Position numbers and translations under genes: made by a program. Shown piece after piece: positions 7,599 through 11,153 of a stretch of DNA of 11,153 nt. Under the pieces are notes generated by a model. The model was not told the origin of the DNA, did no database searches, and saw only the letters and a list, made by a program, of their open reading frames with translations. Location: NCBI GenBank assembly GCA_047620505.1, contig JBLHKS010000224.1:1-11153 (forward strand), given 5' to 3'. The first letter of the stretch is position 1. The number at the start of each line of letters is the position of its first letter. The DNA comes from JBLHKS01 sp047620505 (GTDB taxonomy: Bacteria; Verrucomicrobiota; Verrucomicrobiia; Verrucomicrobiales; DEV007).

Positions 7599-9703
7599 AG
7601 CCACTCTTCATTCTCCTCCTCTGCTTTTCTGCGTCTCTAGGCGCGGCCTATTCTCAAGATCGCCCCGCCAAGCCGAACGTCGTCCTGCTCCTCACCGACG
7701 ATCTGGGCTGGCAGGATGTGAAATGCTATGATATCGACGAGCCGTCGCCGATGGAGATGCCTAACATTGATACCTTAGCGAAGAAGGGCGTGATGTTCTG
7801 GCAGGGATATTCGCCAGCTCCAACCTGTGCGCCTTCCCGCTGCGCAATTCTGAGCGGAAATCATCCGGCGCGAGCGCAAAAGACCCACGTTGTCGGCGGG
7901 TCGCCGCCGCGCCCGCTCAACAAAAATAGTCGCATGATGGATCCTTGGTACAGCGGACGGATGCCAGCCGACGAGCTGACGATCGCAAAGGTTCTTGGTG
8001 AGAATGGTTATACCACTGGGCATTCCGGGAAGTGGCATATTGCGATTGATCACAACGCGTTTCCTCAGCCCAAAGACGTCGGGTTTGACTTCACCCGATC
8101 TGATCGAGGATCCCGCAGTGGAATGAAAGATCGTCTTACAGGATTCGCTTCGGATGCGAATGACGATCCCTTTCGACTCGATGAAAATGGCTATCCTTAT
8201 CATCAGACGAACGAGGATGCGCTCACCTTTCTCCGCGAGAACAAGGACAAGCCTTTCTTTCTGTACTACGCGACCTGGCTAGTTCATGCGCCGATTCACA
8301 CTCGCTCGGAGGAACGCCTCGAGAAGTATGCCAAACGTCTGGGAATCGATCCTTCGAGTACCCCAAAGAAGGATACGCCGGGTCAGTTGAATCCTTTCTA
8401 CTGCGCCATGGTCGAGGAACTGGATTACTACGTGGGACAGATTTTCGCCTACCTTGACGAGACCGATGACCCGCGTTGGCCGGGGCACAAGCTGAGCGAG
8501 AACACCTACCTGATTTTCACTTCGGACAACGGAGGGATGGAAGGCGGGCCCACGGAGCGCTACACCGACAACAACCCTCTTGATCGCGGGAAGATCTCTG
8601 CAAAAGAGGGTGGCACACGCGTTCCGCTGATTATCACCGGCCCGGAGATTCCGGCAGGAGTGCAAACCGAAGTGATGGCAAATGGGCTCGATTTTTATCC
8701 CACGATATTGGCCATGACTGGAACATCACAACCGGAAGACAAGCAGCTCGATGGATGTAATCTGCTCCCGCTTCTTCGCACCGATCCTACAGATCCCAAA
8801 CTTGTCGCCCAAGCCGATGGCTCGTCGCGTGACACGATGGTTTGGCATTTCCCCCATGGTGGAGCGCTGGAAAGCACCATCCGGACCGGCGACTACAAGC
8901 TGATTCGAAACTACGACCACATGGAAAACCCAGAGACTCCCGCTCTCGAACTTTTCCGGCTCTACGACACGAAATCGGGAACCGCGCAACGAGTCGACTT
9001 CGAGGAAGCCAAAAACCTGGCCGAAACTATGCCGGAGAAGACTGCGAAATTGAATCAGCGTCTCACCGAGATGCTGATTGAAATGGATGCGAGTTACCCA
9101 TATTACAATCCTGACACGGCGGCGGCGTTGCCGCACAAGGACGAAGTCTGCATGGTCGACTCGCATAACCAAAAAGGGCAGAGGGTCGAATTCACTTTCG
9201 AGGAAATGGGCGCAAAAGTCGTTCGAGCTGACCTCATCTATACGCTCAACGGCGGTGACCGCTACGAAGAATGGTTCCGCGGGGTAGCGGATTTGGGCGA
9301 AGACGGAAAAGTTGTGGCGATGCTACCAGACGGGACCACGCACTACTTCCTCAATCTGATTGATGAGAACCAGTTCCTTCGCAGCTATCCACTGGCCAAT
9401 TCGGAGAAGAAATCTTTCGCTGGATTTGCGATCTCAGCGACAGAAGGGAACCCGGGAAAAAAACAGGCGCGAACTGAAAGCGTCCCAAAAAATGGAAACC
9501 TAGATTTGAATCGCCCCTTTGACCGCTGGGATACCGACAAGAGTGGATTTCTCTCGTTGGAAGAATACAAAACCGGCCAGACGGACGGGATTAGCCTCGA
9601 ACAACGATTCAAGAATTTCGACCGTGATGGTGACGGAAAAGTGACCCGCGATGAATTTGTGAACCGAGTAACGAACGCCCCCAGAAAAAAGAAGACGAAA
9701 TAG
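7595..9703 (+). CDS. Secreted formylglycine-type sulfatase with C-terminal EF-hand pair
   Basis: A 702-residue type I sulfatase that hydrolyses sulfate esters, probably on a polysaccharide, outside the cytoplasm. The signal peptide is MKPLFILLLCFSASLGAAYS. The catalytic domain opens with PNVVLLLTDDLGW (Asp35 and Asp36 bind the metal). The maturation motif CAPSR places the Cys to be converted to formylglycine at residue 78, followed by the expected LSG. Further conserved elements are GKWHI and FTSDNGG (Asp311, Asn312). After the usual C-terminal subdomain comes a beta-rich extension (about 515-600) and then two canonical EF-hand loops, DTDKSGFLSLEE (646-657) and DRDGDGKVTRDE (676-687), ending in a lysine-rich tail (RKKKTK). 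Maturation needs a formylglycine-generating enzyme or anaerobic SME, neither of which is in this window. The gene is coupled to the PQQ-like gene. The exact sulfated substrate is unknown. Confidence 0.95.
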   Translation: MKPLFILLLCFSASLGAAYSQDRPAKPNVVLLLTDDLGWQDVKCYDIDEPSPMEMPNIDTLAKKGVMFWQGYSPAPTCAPSRCAILSGNHPARAQKTHVVGGSPPRPLNKNSRMMDPWYSGRMPADELTIAKVLGENGYTTGHSGKWHIAIDHNAFPQPKDVGFDFTRSDRGSRSGMKDRLTGFASDANDDPFRLDENGYPYHQTNEDALTFLRENKDKPFFLYYATWLVHAPIHTRSEERLEKYAKRLGIDPSSTPKKDTPGQLNPFYCAMVEELDYYVGQIFAYLDETDDPRWPGHKLSENTYLIFTSDNGGMEGGPTERYTDNNPLDRGKISAKEGGTRVPLIITGPEIPAGVQTEVMANGLDFYPTILAMTGTSQPEDKQLDGCNLLPLLRTDPTDPKLVAQADGSSRDTMVWHFPHGGALESTIRTGDYKLIRNYDHMENPETPALELFRLYDTKSGTAQRVDFEEAKNLAETMPEKTAKLNQRLTEMLIEMDASYPYYNPDTAAALPHKDEVCMVDSHNQKGQRVEFTFEEMGAKVVRADLIYTLNGGDRYEEWFRGVADLGEDGKVVAMLPDGTTHYFLNLIDENQFLRSYPLANSEKKSFAGFAISATEGNPGKKQARTESVPKNGNLDLNRPFDRWDTDKSGFLSLEEYKTGQTDGISLEQRFKNFDRDGDGKVTRDEFVNRVTNAPRKKKTK

Positions 9704-9752
9704 ATTTTTCGATCTAACAAAGATCTACATTGCGATTCTCAATTTCCCTAAG
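9704..9752. other. Short intergenic gap
   Basis: Forty-nine bases separate the sulfatase stop from the next start. A 5-bp stem, TAGAT/ATCTA, around TTTTCG lies right at the sulfatase stop (9701-9716), and AGATC words recur next to it. This is too weak and AT-rich to call a terminator. The next gene is therefore probably in the same transcription unit, although a small promoter here cannot be excluded. Confidence 0.5.
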
Positions 9753-11027
9753 ATGAAAAACATCCTCAAATTCACCGTAACTTCGATAGCGCTTGGTGCC
9801 GTAACCGCTGGCGTCTCCGCTGAACCAATATCAATCGAAACGTCTGCCGAATGGGCCACCGCCATCGAATCCTCCGATGGCATCACTTTAGACAAGGGGG
9901 GCGCATTCCCCACGGAGAAGTCCGGAACGCTCCTGACAAAGATTCAAGCTTTCGACAGCAAGCGATCGGCAACAGCGCTGACGATTGCACAGTCCCCAGT
10001 CTGGCAAAACTGGATTCCTACCGAGAATCTCGGACCCACCAATCTTCAGGATGCGCCAGTTCTTTTAACGATGGGGCCGGATAATTACTGGATGTTCGGA
10101 CGTTACGGCAGTGGTCAGCCGCGCAGGAAGAAGGGCGAGAAAGCCAAGCAGGTTCCCAAGTTCGAGCCAGCAGCTGCTAGCCTCGAAGGATTTGATATTC
10201 CGCTTCAGACCACCCGATTTTCCAATCAATTCAACGCCACCGGCGGACTCAAACCTGGAAAAGGCGGCTACCACGCCTGGCAGAGCCGCGATATGAAAAA
10301 CTGGGTCCACCACGGACCTGTTACCGAAGGTTTTTCCAGGTGGGTGACCAGCGCGGAAATGATCGACGGCAAGGCGCTGATCTATTATGATTTTCCCAAC
10401 GATCAAGACCCGCATGTTTATGTTGATAGCGATCTAACTGATGGCGAGCCAGGCGAAAACAAAGGTATCGCGGTCAAAGACCCGTCGCATGGATCCGACG
10501 CTGGATTTATTTGCGACCTCGACGGCAACATGCACGTCATTATCGAAGACTGGAGTCCGATCTCTGCTAACAAGCGCTCCTGGGATTCGCCGCTCGCCGG
10601 ACACGCCGTCAGTTCAAATGGGATCGGTGATTTTGTATTTGGGAAGCCAGCCGTCGACAACCGCACCAAGCCGACCGGAAAGATCGCGACCTACAATCAC
10701 CCTCACTGGGCAAAGGAAGATCCAGACAATTACAAAACCAGCGTGGCCGAATACGAAATCCACGAGCCGGAACAGGAAGCCTACGGCGACTGGGCTGCTA
10801 TCTGTATAGGAGGTCAATATTATCTCTTTGGCGACTACGATCCGGCTGGCGGCCACCAGATGAGTGTTGGCTGGTTCACCTCGCCATCGATCGATCAGCA
10901 ATTTACGTGGTGCGACAACATCGGAAACGGCCACCCTGATCCTGACATTGCTTTCGCAGAGGGCCAGTTCTACCTCGCCACCCAAATGAAGACCGACTAC
11001 GTCAGTCCCGGCCCTTGGGTTCGAGAC
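9753..11027 (+). CDS. 3'-truncated secreted beta-propeller protein, glycosidase-like (GH43/GH32 type fold)
   Basis: From the ATG at 9753 the native protein is visible for 425 codons. It opens with a signal peptide (MKNILKFTVTSIALGAVTAG, cleavage after VSA). The body shows repeated strands typical of five-bladed glycosidase propellers: DAPVLLTMGPDNYWMFGRY (Asp100), YHAWQSRDMKNWVHHG, DQDPHVYVDSD (Asp217/Asp219), DAGFICDLDGNMHVI, GGQYYLFGDYDPAGG and HPDPDIAFAEGQFYLATQ. The SRDMKNWVHHG strand resembles the 'SxDLxxWxxxG' blade of GH43/GH32 enzymes, but I cannot place a sure catalytic triad. A basic loop (RRKKGEKAK) lies near 127-135. At PGPWV the family-like sequence ends. The frame stays open through the repeat arm to the end of the window, giving a non-native tail (QRCGKLSGFFDAEWG...). 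The gene is thus interrupted; its own C-terminus is not here. Confidence 0.82.
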
Positions 11028-11147
11028 CAACGGTGTGGAAAACTTTCTGGATTTTTTGATGCCGAGTGGGGTCTAGGAGGTCGGCAGCCCAACGCTGAGA
11101 AGACGGAATCTACAGGCTTCGAATCAGTCTCGAAAAGAGTCGGAATC
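11028..11147. repeat. Right arm of the perfect 120-bp inverted repeat
   Basis: Exact reverse complement of 1-120. Read outward it begins CAACGGTGTGGAAAACTTTC, directly after codon 425 of the propeller gene, and continues to 11147; the last six bases of the window (ACAACA) lie beyond the matched part and would correspond to bases missing on the left. The part of the repeated sequence seen here is therefore at least 126 bases. The propeller gene's frame stays open across it, while one other forward frame reads FETNGVENFLDFLMPSGV before a stop, with no recognised family. No terminal transposon motif or transposase was identified. Confidence 0.95.
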
Positions 11148-11153
11148 ACAACA

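Noticed and set aside
9701..9725. Possible terminator (TAGAT/ATCTA stem) after the sulfatase
   Set aside because: The stem has five AT-rich pairs and no following T-run.
11028..11147. Arm interpreted as a known IS terminal inverted repeat
   Set aside because: I do not recognise any IS-family end and no transposase is in view; terminal repeats of most IS are also far shorter than 120 bases.

Overview
The window looks like part of a genome from the Planctomycetota–Verrucomicrobiota–Chlamydiota group, most likely a free-living verrucomicrobial bacterium. The grounds are the gene content: a very large secreted-type protein with a Pirellula/Verrucomicrobium-type dehydrogenase module, a ThuA-like domain, a PQQ-like beta-propeller protein, a formylglycine-type sulfatase and a beta-propeller protein resembling glycosidases. 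Base composition is moderately GC-rich and fairly even. No RNA genes, CRISPR arrays or transposase genes were found.

Layout. Positions 1-120 are one arm of an exact 120-base inverted repeat whose partner lies at 11028-11147. Inside it, 120-4316 (+) carries a 5'-truncated giant multidomain protein: ThuA remnant, SGNH esterase, PVC dehydrogenase propeller, HEAT-like helices, beta-sandwich, type-1 copper domain and discoidin-like C-terminus. Only 15 bases separate its stop from the stop of the convergent gene at 4332-5816 (-), a cytoplasmic protein with a SUKH-like N-terminus and about nine ankyrin-type repeats. A divergent gap of about 180 bases follows. Then come a secreted PQQ-like propeller protein (5994-7598, +) and a secreted sulfatase with C-terminal EF-hands (7595-9703, +), coupled by an ATGA stop/start overlap. 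After 49 bases, a secreted propeller protein resembling GH43/GH32 enzymes starts at 9753 and runs into the right arm of the repeat, where its homology appears to end.

How the genes fit together. The plus-strand genes encode exported proteins suited to extracytoplasmic breakdown of sulfated or esterified glycans: ester removal (SGNH), sulfate removal (sulfatase), possible glycan binding or cleavage (last gene, discoidin domain) and sugar oxidation with electron transfer through copper (dehydrogenase plus cupredoxin). The SUKH/ankyrin gene is the outlier: opposite strand, no export signal, and a family often linked to immunity against toxins.

The strongest unexplained signal is the inverted terminal repeat. 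It meets a coding gene on each side at the exact point where that gene stops resembling its family. Either the same mobile element sits at both ends, with the available sequence stopping inside it, or the ends are an amplification or assembly artefact. The sequence alone cannot decide between these.
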